Shown here: positions 1 through 6,001 of the stretch, in pieces | Layout of the letters: each line of letters starts with the position of its first letter | Position numbering within the stretch: position 1 is the stretch's first letter | Source: DASWRT01 sp036403035 | GTDB lineage: Bacteria; Pseudomonadota; Alphaproteobacteria; ATCC43930; CGMCC-115725 | Reading direction: 5' to 3' | NCBI GenBank assembly: GCA_036403035.1 | Contig: DASWRT010000532.1 | Coordinates: 1-7,017 of the forward strand | DNA: 7,017 nucleotides | Position numbers and translations under genes: made by a program | Notes under the pieces: generated by a model | The model's database searches: none | What the model was told of the DNA's origin: nothing | The model's input: the letters and a program-made list of their open reading frames with translations, nothing else

Positions 1-209
1 TCGTCGTCTGCGTCGTGCGCGGCGGCGGCGCAGAAGCGGTCGGCCGCGAGGCGATCCTGGCGCTGTTCGAGGGACGGGTCGCGCGTTACAAGCATCCGCG
101 CGATGTCGTCTATCTGGAGGCGCTGCCCAAGAATGCGCTCGGCAAGATCATGAAATACGAGCTGCGCCGGATAGTCACCGCCAACGCTGCCGCTGGAAGG
201 GCGGGGTAG
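1..209 (+). CDS. AMP-forming acyl-CoA synthetase, C-terminal end (partial)
   Basis: This is the 3' end of a gene that begins before the window; frame 3 is open from the first base and ends at TAG 207-209. Enzymes of this family activate a carboxylic acid to an acyl-adenylate and then to a CoA thioester in the cytoplasm. The visible 68 residues are the mobile C-terminal subdomain (AMP-binding_C). It contains RYKHPRDVVYLEALPKN and then ALGKIMKYELR, the conserved P-K-N-x-x-G-K segment. The lysine after that glycine is known in the family as the adenylation-step catalytic lysine. The substrate-binding part is outside the window, so fatty acid, malonate or another acid cannot be told apart. The GTG at 15 is an internal valine codon, not a start. 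The DUF423 gene follows after five bases, so the two may be cotranscribed. Confidence 0.9.
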   Translation, partial: VVCVVRGGGAEAVGREAILALFEGRVARYKHPRDVVYLEALPKNALGKIMKYELRRIVTANAAAGRAG

Positions 210-214
210 GGCGG

Positions 215-607
215 ATGATCGTGTCCCGTTTCTGGGTTCTGGTGGCCGGTATTGCCGGCTTTGCCGGCGTTGCGCTCGGCGCGATGGGCGCGCACGGGCC
301 GGGCGGCACCGGGCCGGATCCGCGTCTCCTCGATGTCGCCTCGCGCTACGCGATGTATCACAGCTTGGCGCTGCTCGCCGTCGCCGTGCTGAGCAGCCGG
401 GCCGGGCGCGGCAAAGGCTGGCTCGACGCGGCAGGCGCCTGCTTCGCGATCGGCGTGCTGCTCTTCTGCGGCAGCATCGTCCTGCTTGCCGTCACCCGGG
501 TTCCGCAGTTCGCCTACGTCACGCCGGTCGGCGGCATCGCCTTCCTGATCGGCTGGGCGGCGCTTGCGGTGTCCGCTCTGATCGGCGAGCGGCGTGCGGA
601 CAAGTGA
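215..607 (+). CDS. DUF423 family small inner-membrane protein (YgdD-like)
   Basis: This 130-residue protein has about four hydrophobic segments (roughly residues 5-25, 46-62, 72-93 and 103-124), so it should be an integral inner-membrane protein. It matches the DUF423 (YgdD-like) pattern. Helix 1 is followed by GAMGAHG (residues 22-28). Then come a YHSLALL stretch (48-54), a GVLLFCGSIVLL helix (80-91) and TPVGGIAFLIGW (103-114), the most conserved block of the family. The length is typical. The biochemical role of DUF423 proteins is not known, and the sequence suggests none beyond membrane location. The ATG at 215 lies five bases after the acyl-CoA synthetase stop. A purine-rich run (GGAAGG at 195-200, GGGG at 203-206) can serve as ribosome binding site. 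Its GC content (46 of 60 bases in 241-300) is high, unlike the region that follows. Confidence 0.9.
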   Translation: MIVSRFWVLVAGIAGFAGVALGAMGAHGPGGTGPDPRLLDVASRYAMYHSLALLAVAVLSSRAGRGKGWLDAAGACFAIGVLLFCGSIVLLAVTRVPQFAYVTPVGGIAFLIGWAALAVSALIGERRADK

Positions 608-978
608 CCGAGGATGCGGAAATGACATGTCGCACTATTGATCAGTACGCATATAAGTCAGGACGCTTGCCTTCCCAACGCGTATGTTGATCCACGGGAT
701 CCGAAATTTTGCATTAGGGTGCATGAGCGGACATTGCATTCCATAATGAGTCTATGTTGAAGTATATGCTGCCAGATATGTCAAACGGTGCCGCAGCATC
801 GAAGCGCCGAGATTCTTCGGCAAACCCGTGGCGGAGGCATTTGCGTTACGTCCACTTGTTATGTGGTCGTCCCGACAATCAAGATTGGATCCCTAAAGCT
901 CGCTGAAAGCAGCATAGGGTTGGAGAGCGCCGGTAACCTCTGCCCGAGACACACGTCGGATTAGGGGAGGTTGGAGCG
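608..978. other. Non-coding, comparatively AT-rich leader before the lipoprotein gene
   Basis: This 371-base stretch has no convincing gene on either strand. It is clearly poorer in GC than the flanking chromosome: I count 56 G+C in the 120 bases 661-780, against 46 in the 60 bases 241-300. Two good -10-like hexamers are present, TATAAG at 652-657 and CATAAT at 742-747, but neither has a matching -35 element at 16-18 bases, so no promoter is called. An imperfect hairpin can form at 891-919: outer arms CCCTA and TAGGG, inner arms GCTG and CAGC, loop AAAG. TATGTTGA occurs at 683-690 and again at 753-760, probably by chance. The promoter and any regulation of the downstream lipoprotein gene should lie here. 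Confidence 0.5.
964..970 (+). promoter_or_regulatory. Ribosome binding site of the lipoprotein gene
   Basis: GGGGAGG ends eight bases before the ATG at 979. It is a near-ideal Shine-Dalgarno sequence at ideal spacing. It supports ATG 979, which also places a complete lipoprotein signal peptide at the N-terminus, over the TTG at 971 in another frame. Confidence 0.75.
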
Positions 979-2325
979 ATGCGCCTTTTTTCTCTTGCTT
1001 TATTTTTCCTGTTTTCGGTTGTCGGATGTGCACCGAATCAGCTCATTCGAGGATCGACAGAAGCTTGCAATGTCGCGCCGAACGATGCCGAAGCTGAAGG
1101 CTGTCGTTCAAGCAGTATCGAAAATCACGATACGGAGAACTACGATCTCGGCTTCGTGGAATTCGACGATCAGGGGAGTACGTACGACGACCGCAGGCAA
1201 ATGACGGCGCTGTTCCGTCGGTTGGAAGCCGAGGCGGAAACTCACGATCTTTGCATGGTAGTCTTCGTTCATGGTTGGAAGCACAATGCTTCGTATGAGG
1301 ACGGAAATGTTCAAGATTTCCGTCGACTGCTCAGGCAGGTCGCTCAGGTTGAGTTGGAGCGCAAATCCGGTGAGCGCGCCCGAAAGGTTTTTGGAATCTA
1401 TGCGGGATGGCGCGGTCTATCCATCGATGCAGGCGAGGTTGGCCGCGACCTGACATTCTGGACTCGGAAAAATGCAGCTCACCGCGTCGCTGAGGGGTCG
1501 ATACGCGAATTGCTCGCTCGGACGCAAGCCCTGCAAACGCGCGTCAACAAACTGATGTGGGCGGATGGTAGCGGTCGCAGTACGCGCCTGCTTACCATCG
1601 GCCATAGTTTCGGCGGGCTGATCGTTTATACGGCTTTGCATCAGTATCTGATCGACGGCGCGGCCGTGCTGGCGGAACGCAGCGAACCAGTGCCGGTGCC
1701 CGCATTCGGCGATCTCGTGGTTCTCGTCAATCCTGCTTTTGAGGCAGTACGGTACGAGCCGATTCGCGAGATCATCCGCCAGCAGAATGCATATGTAAGA
1801 AAGCAGAATCCGGTGTTCGTCGCCGTAACATCGAAGGGCGATTGGGCAACCGGGTATGCGTTCCCGGCCGGCCGGATCGCGAATACCATCGTTGAAGGTT
1901 TCAAAGACGACGCGGAGCGGGAAGAGGCACGGACGGCGCTGGGGCACTACAAACCCTTCTGGACGCATGAACTTACGGCGGCGACGCCGGATGCACCGGC
2001 CCGAGCCGTATCCATGGCCGCACCCAACTCACCCGTACCGGTGCAGCAAGAATGCAGAGACTTCGAGGCTTTCAATGCGCAATGGCGCATCGACGGACAT
2101 CTAAAGCCCGGATGGACACGACAATACACGAGCGGCGCCGTCCTTCATCATCTTGCCGAAGGCGATCGCGGGTATAACGCAGATAATCCGTATTGGATCG
2201 TCTCGGCAGATCCGGCGATCATCAAGGACCACAACGACATACAATCGCCAATCTTCGTCGATTTTGTCCGACAGCTTTACGATGATCTCGTCCGCTTGAC
2301 AGAGAACGTGCGGTGCGCTCGCTGA
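979..2325 (+). CDS. Exported lipoprotein with alpha/beta-hydrolase (lipase/esterase-like) domain
   Basis: The product has 448 residues. Residues 1-17 form a short lipoprotein signal: an Arg, a very hydrophobic core and the lipobox VVGC, with Cys17 as the lipidated residue. The mature protein is therefore expected to be membrane-anchored on the periplasmic side. A strand ending in VVFVHGWKHNA (residues 94-104) looks like the oxyanion-hole loop. LLTIGHSFGG (204-213) is the nucleophile elbow, with Ser210 as predicted nucleophile. Asp288 (TSKGDWAT) and His418 (IIKDHNDI) are candidate acid and base. A Pro/Ala-rich stretch (about 332-358) separates the core from the C-terminal segment that carries His418. 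The substrate is unknown; lipase, esterase or thioesterase are all possible. The gene stands alone, transcribed toward the convergent operon on its right. Its 5' half is unlike its neighbours in base use (26 G+C of 60 in 1261-1320), whereas the 3' part is richer (43 of 60 in 1981-2040). The fold call is firm and the activity is inferred. Confidence 0.8.
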   Translation: MRLFSLALFFLFSVVGCAPNQLIRGSTEACNVAPNDAEAEGCRSSSIENHDTENYDLGFVEFDDQGSTYDDRRQMTALFRRLEAEAETHDLCMVVFVHGWKHNASYEDGNVQDFRRLLRQVAQVELERKSGERARKVFGIYAGWRGLSIDAGEVGRDLTFWTRKNAAHRVAEGSIRELLARTQALQTRVNKLMWADGSGRSTRLLTIGHSFGGLIVYTALHQYLIDGAAVLAERSEPVPVPAFGDLVVLVNPAFEAVRYEPIREIIRQQNAYVRKQNPVFVAVTSKGDWATGYAFPAGRIANTIVEGFKDDAEREEARTALGHYKPFWTHELTAATPDAPARAVSMAAPNSPVPVQQECRDFEAFNAQWRIDGHLKPGWTRQYTSGAVLHHLAEGDRGYNADNPYWIVSADPAIIKDHNDIQSPIFVDFVRQLYDDLVRLTENVRCAR

Positions 2326-2366
2326 CCAGCGTCGAAATCCTTTGTCGTTAATACGCTGAGGTGCGT

Positions 2367-2394
2367 GCTGCGGGAGAGCCGTATCCCCCGCAGC
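2367..2394. terminator. Hairpin in the convergent gap, possible terminator
   Basis: GCTGCGGG at 2367-2374 pairs perfectly with CCCGCAGC at 2387-2394 around a 12-base loop. It lies in the 93-base gap between two genes that converge, the usual place for a bidirectional terminator. Neither side is followed directly by a run of T, so it is not a classical intrinsic terminator. It could instead block read-through together with Rho or protect the 3' ends. Confidence 0.4.
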
Positions 2395-2418
2395 CCATCT
2401 CGGCGTGAGCGTTTTCCG

Positions 2419-3591
2419 TCAATGCTGAACCGGACCTGATCTCGCGAACCGAGCGGGCGAGAGCACCGCCTCGGTGACGCCGCGGTCGGCGATGTCGGCC
2501 GGCAGGCCGCGCCCTGCGGCGAGCGACGCCGCCACCCGGCCCATCGCCGGGCTGGTCTGGATGCCGTAGCCGCCCTGGCCGGCGAGCCAGAAGAAGCCCT
2601 CAGCGTTCGGGTCGAACCCGACCACAGGCGTCTTGTCGGCGACGAAGCTCCGCAGCCCCGCCCATTTATGCGCGATGCGGCGGACCCGCAGCGTCGTCGC
2701 CTCCTCCAGACGGGCAGCGGCTTCGGCGACGTCGATCTCGTCCGGCTGCACGTCGCAGGGCGGCGTCGGCGTCTCGTCGGCCGGCGAGACCAGGATCCGT
2801 CCGGCTTCCGGCTTGAAGTACAGCGTCTCCGATGCCCGGATCACCATCGGCCAGCGTTCGACCGCGAGGCCGGGCGGCGGATCGATCGTGAAGGCGGTGC
2901 GGCGCTTCGGCGTGAGCCCGACAGGCCGCGCCCCGGCGAGACGCGCCATCTCGTCCGCCCACGCGCCCGCGGCGTTGATCAGTACGGGCGCTTCGAAGAT
3001 GTCGCCGGCCGCAATCGTCACGCGCCACGCGCCGCCGCCGACCCCGCCGAGCCGTTCGACGACGCGGACGTCCGCGTCGGTGACGACGGCTCCGCCGCCG
3101 GCCCTGAGACCGCGCAAGAAGCCCTGATGGAGCGCATGGACGTCGATATCCGTCGCGTGCGGCTCGTAAAGAGCGCGATCGAGCCAGTCGGGCGCGAGCG
3201 CCGGGCACAGCCGGATCGCCTCGTCGCGCGTAACCTCGCGCAGGCCGGGCGCCGAGCGCAGCCCTTCGGCCAGTTCGCGCTCGAAGACGCCGCGCTCGGC
3301 GGCGGGCGCCACCATCAAGACGCCTCGCGGCAGCAGCAGCTTGTGATCCGCGAATCCCGGCGGCGGCGCGTCGAAGAAGGCGCGGCCGGCCGAGGTTAGT
3401 GCGCGGATCGCGGCGCTGCCGTAATTCTCGCTGTAGAGCGCGGCCGACCGACCGGTCGAGTGATAGCCGGGCGCGGCCTCGCGTTCGAGCAGCGTCACGC
3501 GATGTCCGGCGGCGGAGAGGAAGAAGCCGGCCGACGCGCCGGCGATCCCGCCGCCGACGATCAGGAACTCAGGCCGCGCCGCCGTCGTCAC
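2419..3591 (-). CDS. FAD-dependent amino-acid oxidoreductase, D-arginine dehydrogenase-like (DAO family)
   Basis: The product has 390 residues, the length of catabolic D-arginine dehydrogenase (DauA), which oxidatively deaminates D-amino acids to 2-oxo acids. The FAD-binding Rossmann motif is GGGIAG (13-18), with Glu36 at the end of strand 2. Further family blocks are PGYHSTGRSA (41-50), VLINAAGAWADEMA (203-216), PKRRTAF (228-234), WAGLRSFVAD (310-319) and GQGGYGIQTSPAMG (338-351). Aligned to the Pseudomonas enzyme as I remember it, Tyr57, Arg231, Tyr258 and Arg314 match active-site Tyr53, Arg222, Tyr249 and Arg305. His48 and Glu87, however, correspond here to Leu52 and Val91. Glu87 contacts the arginine side chain, so the substrate is probably not D-arginine; a neutral or hydrophobic amino acid is more likely. 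The start is GTG, overlapping the TAXI stop as GTGA with no ribosome binding site of its own, so translation is probably coupled. Other DAO relatives, such as sarcosine or glycine oxidases, are less likely. Confidence 0.88.
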   Translation of the reverse strand: MTTAARPEFLIVGGGIAGASAGFFLSAAGHRVTLLEREAAPGYHSTGRSAALYSENYGSAAIRALTSAGRAFFDAPPPGFADHKLLLPRGVLMVAPAAERGVFERELAEGLRSAPGLREVTRDEAIRLCPALAPDWLDRALYEPHATDIDVHALHQGFLRGLRAGGGAVVTDADVRVVERLGGVGGGAWRVTIAAGDIFEAPVLINAAGAWADEMARLAGARPVGLTPKRRTAFTIDPPPGLAVERWPMVIRASETLYFKPEAGRILVSPADETPTPPCDVQPDEIDVAEAAARLEEATTLRVRRIAHKWAGLRSFVADKTPVVGFDPNAEGFFWLAGQGGYGIQTSPAMGRVAASLAAGRGLPADIADRGVTEAVLSPARFARSGPVQH

Positions 3592-4595
3592 CGCAGCGCC
3601 GCCGGAACCGGCACCTTCGCTTCCTTGTAGTAGCGAAGCGCGCCGGGATGCAGCTTGACGCCGAGCGCCGGCAACGTGGCCGGCGTCGTCGCCCGCCAGA
3701 CCGGGTTTTCCTTCTCAAGCTCGGCCTTGCGCGTCCAGAACGCCTCGGTCAGCGCATAGGCGGTCGCCTCACTCATCGCCTTCGTCGTGTAGACGCCGAC
3801 CGGGATCGCGAGCGTCGTCACGTCCTCGTCGACGCCGGGATACGCACCCTTCGGAATGGTGGTCGCGATGACGCTGTCGTCGCTGCGCATCGCGCGCGCG
3901 GTCTCGATCGGCGAGAGCGACAGCAGCCGGATCGGCATCGCCTTCGCCAAGTCGGCCACGGCCGGCAGCGGGTAGGGGCCGGCAAGCGCCACGCCGCTCA
4001 CCTGCCGGTCGCGGAGCGCGGGCAGCGCGCTGTCTGCGTCGATGTCGAGCAGCGGCACCTTGCCGTCGAGACCGAGCAGGCCGAGCACCGAGGCTGTCTG
4101 CCGCTCGGCGACGCTGCCGCGGGCGCCGGGCACGAACGGTTTTCCCGCCAGATCGGCGAAGGAGGCGATGCCGCTGTCGGCGCGGACCACCCAGTGCACG
4201 GTGACATAGGGGATCGTGAACAGCGCGCGGATGTCGTTGTAGCGCGCGTCTCGCTTGAACGGCTTTTCACCCTTCCGCGCCTGCGCGACGATGCTCGGCG
4301 GCGCCGTGAAGACGAGTCCGCCGCCGCCATGCTGATGCGCCGCATCGATGACGTTCTGGACGGAGCCCTGGCTTTCCTGGAGGTCGAGCCGCAGCTTGCC
4401 GTCCGCCGAGCCGATCGCCTCGACGAACTGCTGCGCCAGCAGGTAGTACGTGCCGGTCGCCTTGCCTGCGTGCACCACCACGGCGGGGCCAACGGCATCG
4501 GCCGCCGCCGCGGTCGCGCGGGTTCCCGCCGAGGCCGCGGACAGCGCGACGAAGATGGCGCCCCAGATCAGCGCCAGCAACCGCCGTCTCGTCAC
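3588..4595 (-). CDS. TAXI family TRAP transporter solute-binding protein
   Basis: The product has 335 residues. An Arg-rich N-terminus and hydrophobic segment (MTRRR, then about residues 6-23) form a signal peptide, so the mature protein should be periplasmic. TAXI proteins capture a solute, often glutamate or another carboxylate, and deliver it to a fused TRAP membrane protein. Family signatures are visible in order: HAGKATGTYYLLAQQ (42-56), QGSVQNV (76-82), GARGSVAERQTASVLGLLG (157-175), IPKGAYPGVDEDVTT (247-261) and LHPGALRYYKE (315-325). The length is normal. The start is GTG at 4595, fixed by GAGGAGG seven bases upstream; the nearby ATG at 4602 is in another frame. The gene is first in a two-gene operon and overlaps the amino-acid dehydrogenase by four bases, which suggests an amino-acid-like ligand. 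No TRAP membrane gene is in the window, so the partner is encoded elsewhere or absent. Confidence 0.9.
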   Translation of the reverse strand: MTRRRLLALIWGAIFVALSAASAGTRATAAAADAVGPAVVVHAGKATGTYYLLAQQFVEAIGSADGKLRLDLQESQGSVQNVIDAAHQHGGGGLVFTAPPSIVAQARKGEKPFKRDARYNDIRALFTIPYVTVHWVVRADSGIASFADLAGKPFVPGARGSVAERQTASVLGLLGLDGKVPLLDIDADSALPALRDRQVSGVALAGPYPLPAVADLAKAMPIRLLSLSPIETARAMRSDDSVIATTIPKGAYPGVDEDVTTLAIPVGVYTTKAMSEATAYALTEAFWTRKAELEKENPVWRATTPATLPALGVKLHPGALRYYKEAKVPVPAALR

Positions 4596-4602
4596 GCGTC
4601 AT

Positions 4603-4609
4603 CCTCCTC
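4603..4609 (-). promoter_or_regulatory. Ribosome binding site that fixes the GTG start of the TAXI gene
   Basis: On the minus strand GAGGAGG ends seven bases before GTG 4595. An ATG (4602-4600) overlaps the end of this motif but is out of frame with the TAXI protein and has no spacing. The site therefore decides in favour of the GTG start. Confidence 0.75.
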
Positions 4610-4681
4610 GTTTCCCGGCTCGCCGCCTTGCGGCGCCCGCGCCCGCACGTCTGAACCGTCCATCCTGCCCGGCGCGGGCGC

Positions 4682-4710
4682 ATACTGCCGGTGCTGCCGC
4701 GATCCGGCAA
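4682..4710 (-). promoter_or_regulatory. Weak candidate promoter for the TAXI/dehydrogenase operon
   Basis: Within the 217-base divergent gap, the minus strand has TTGCCG (4710-4705), a 17-base spacer and CAGTAT (4687-4682). The -35 matches consensus at four of six bases and the -10 at only three of six, about 87 bases before the GTG start. Some promoter must lie in this gap for the minus-strand operon. This is the best pair I see, but it could be chance in GC-rich DNA. I found no convincing plus-strand counterpart for the deacetylase-like gene. Confidence 0.2.
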
Positions 4711-4812
4711 GAATGACGTGCGGTGGCCCGCTCTCTGGAAGTGCCACGGCGGATTGTGCGAGAGTCCGTACACAGCCCCAAGAAATCCCGAACGCGCGGA
4801 AGAAGACGCCCG

Positions 4813-5736
4813 ATGACAACGATCCTCTACACGCATAAGGCCTGCCTGCAGCACGATCCGGGGAGCTATCACCCGGAGTCGCCGGCTCGGCTGCGCGCCG
4901 TGCTCGACGCCCTGGCGGCGCCGGAATTCGCCGCGCTGGAGCGCCGCGAGGCGCCGCTCGCGGACATCGAGGACATTGCCCGCGTCCACCCCCGCCCGTA
5001 CATCGAGCGGGTGCTCGCCGCCGTGCCGAAGACCGGCCATGCCGGCCTTGACGCCGATACGGTGCTCTCGCCCGGCTCGGGCGAGGCCGCCCTGCGCGGT
5101 GCGGGGGCAGCCTGTGCCGCCGTGGACGCGGTGATTGCCGGCGAGGCCGACAACGCCTTCTGCGCGACGCGCCCCCCCGGCCACCATGCCGAGCCGACGC
5201 GCGCAATGGGTTTCTGCCTGTTCAACAATGTCGCGATCGCCGCGCTGCGCGCCCGGCAGGTGCACGGCCTGGAGCGGGTGGCCGTCGTCGACTTCGACGT
5301 GCATCACGGCAACGGGACGCAGGCGATGTTCGAGGACGACGCGCAGCTCTTCTATGGGTCGACGCACCAGTCGCCGCTCTATCCCGGCACCGGCGCACGC
5401 GCCGAGACCGGCGTCGGCAACATCGTCAACGTGCCGCTGCGCCCGATGTCCGGCTCGGCCGAATTCCGCCACGCGATGACCGCCGTCATCCTGCCGGCCC
5501 TGGACGATTTCCGGCCGGACCTCGTGATCGTGTCCGCGGGGTTCGACGGACATCGGCGCGATCCGCTGGCGCAGCTCGATCTCACCGATGGCGATTACGC
5601 CTGGATCACGCGGAAGCTGCGCGACTGCGCCGACACCTATGCGCAAGGCCGGCTCGTGTCTGCGCTGGAAGGCGGATACGACCTCGAAGCGCTGGCCTCC
5701 AGCGCGGCGGCGCATGTGCGGACGCTGATGGCGTAG
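4813..5736 (+). CDS. Histone deacetylase family zinc amidohydrolase
   Basis: The 307-residue product belongs to the arginase/deacetylase superfamily, bacterial class II HDAC-like group (relatives are HDAC-like amidohydrolases, acetylpolyamine amidohydrolases and AcuC). Such enzymes remove acetyl groups from lysines or polyamines through a bound zinc ion. All catalytic elements are present. HPESPARL (20-27) is the N-terminal signature. RPPGHHAE (120-127) holds the His124-His125 pair. DFDVHHGNGT (160-169) provides zinc ligands Asp162 and His164, AGFD supplies Asp245, and EGGYD (286-290) contains the catalytic Tyr289. No signal peptide is seen, so it is cytoplasmic. The start at ATG 4813 puts MTTILYTH directly before the domain and has AGAAG seven bases upstream. 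An in-frame GTG at 4723 would add 30 basic residues unlike the family and is rejected. Bacteria lack canonical histones, so the substrate is unknown. The gene lies upstream of xseB-ispA, a linkage common in alphaproteobacteria. Confidence 0.92.
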   Translation: MTTILYTHKACLQHDPGSYHPESPARLRAVLDALAAPEFAALERREAPLADIEDIARVHPRPYIERVLAAVPKTGHAGLDADTVLSPGSGEAALRGAGAACAAVDAVIAGEADNAFCATRPPGHHAEPTRAMGFCLFNNVAIAALRARQVHGLERVAVVDFDVHHGNGTQAMFEDDAQLFYGSTHQSPLYPGTGARAETGVGNIVNVPLRPMSGSAEFRHAMTAVILPALDDFRPDLVIVSAGFDGHRRDPLAQLDLTDGDYAWITRKLRDCADTYAQGRLVSALEGGYDLEALASSAAAHVRTLMA

Positions 5737-6001
5737 GTCCGCGGCACTGCCTGTCCCACGCGGCGGCCGGCTCGTTCCGGCGGACGGCCGAACATGCCTT
5801 CCGTGTCGGCCGGATGACGCCGGGACGCGTTGCGGCAGAGTCATCTCGTGCCCACATGGGACGTTGACGTAACCGAGGCGGTTGTGTCGCTTGCGGAGCA
5901 CGCATGTCCGCCCGATTGCGTGCCGTGATCACGCCACGGTTGCTCCGCCGCCGGGCCTTCCTTACATTCGCGGCTTTCAACCGACCCGCCTGGGACGTGG
6001 T
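5737..6001. other. Gap between the deacetylase-family gene and xseB
   Basis: This 265-base gap holds no gene I can support. Just after the deacetylase stop are two short inverted repeats: GCCGG/CCGGC at 5766-5781, and GGCCGA/TCGGCC with arms 5786-5791 and 5806-5811. Neither is followed by a T run, so a terminator is doubtful. A consensus-like TTGACG at 5864-5869 has no good -10 at the right distance. The xseB promoter should lie here if xseB is not read from upstream. Confidence 0.4.
5898..5939. repeat. Cluster of short inverted repeats upstream of xseB
   Basis: A perfect 10-base palindrome, CGTGATCACG (5924-5933), is nested with GCGTG/CACGC (5918-5922 and 5930-5934) and CCGTG/CACGG (5923-5927 and 5935-5939). 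A further pair, GCACGC (5898-5903) and GCGTGC (5918-5923), lies just before. The cluster is 60-100 bases upstream of xseB, where an operator could sit. Chance is also likely in DNA of this composition. Confidence 0.3.

Noticed and set aside
622..690. 22-codon open frame just after DUF423, with AGGA seven bases before its ATG
   Set aside because: It is too short to judge, with no recognisable motif and no evidence beyond the spacing. It could be tested by ribosome profiling but is not supported here.
683..760. TATGTTGA repeated at 683-690 and 753-760
   Set aside because: An eight-base repeat seen twice in an AT-richer stretch is expected often enough by chance, and there is no third copy or flanking symmetry.
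1417..1968. 183-codon minus-strand frame inside the lipoprotein gene
   Set aside because: It has no ribosome binding site or domain, and the plus-strand frame has a signal peptide, lipobox and catalytic motif.
2668..3399. 243-codon plus-strand frame and 180-codon minus-strand frame inside the dehydrogenase gene
   Set aside because: Both have Arg/Ala-rich translations without motifs and lie fully within a well-supported gene. They are shadow frames.
4723..4812. 30-residue N-terminal extension of the deacetylase-family protein from a GTG
   Set aside because: The extension is basic, unlike the family N-terminus, and not needed, since ATG 4813 sits directly before the conserved domain.
3399..4838. 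479-codon open frame on the plus strand
   Set aside because: It is opposite the TAXI and dehydrogenase genes, with an Arg-rich low-complexity product and no domain. Both minus-strand genes have clear family motifs.
4267..5901. 544-codon open frame on the minus strand
   Set aside because: It runs antisense to the deacetylase-family gene and into the TAXI gene in another frame. It is rich in Arg, Gly, Ala and His and shows no family motif. It is a typical shadow in GC-rich DNA.
5882..6001. 40-residue N-terminal extension of XseB
   Set aside because: It has no similarity to the family, and ATG 6002 gives the usual XseB length.
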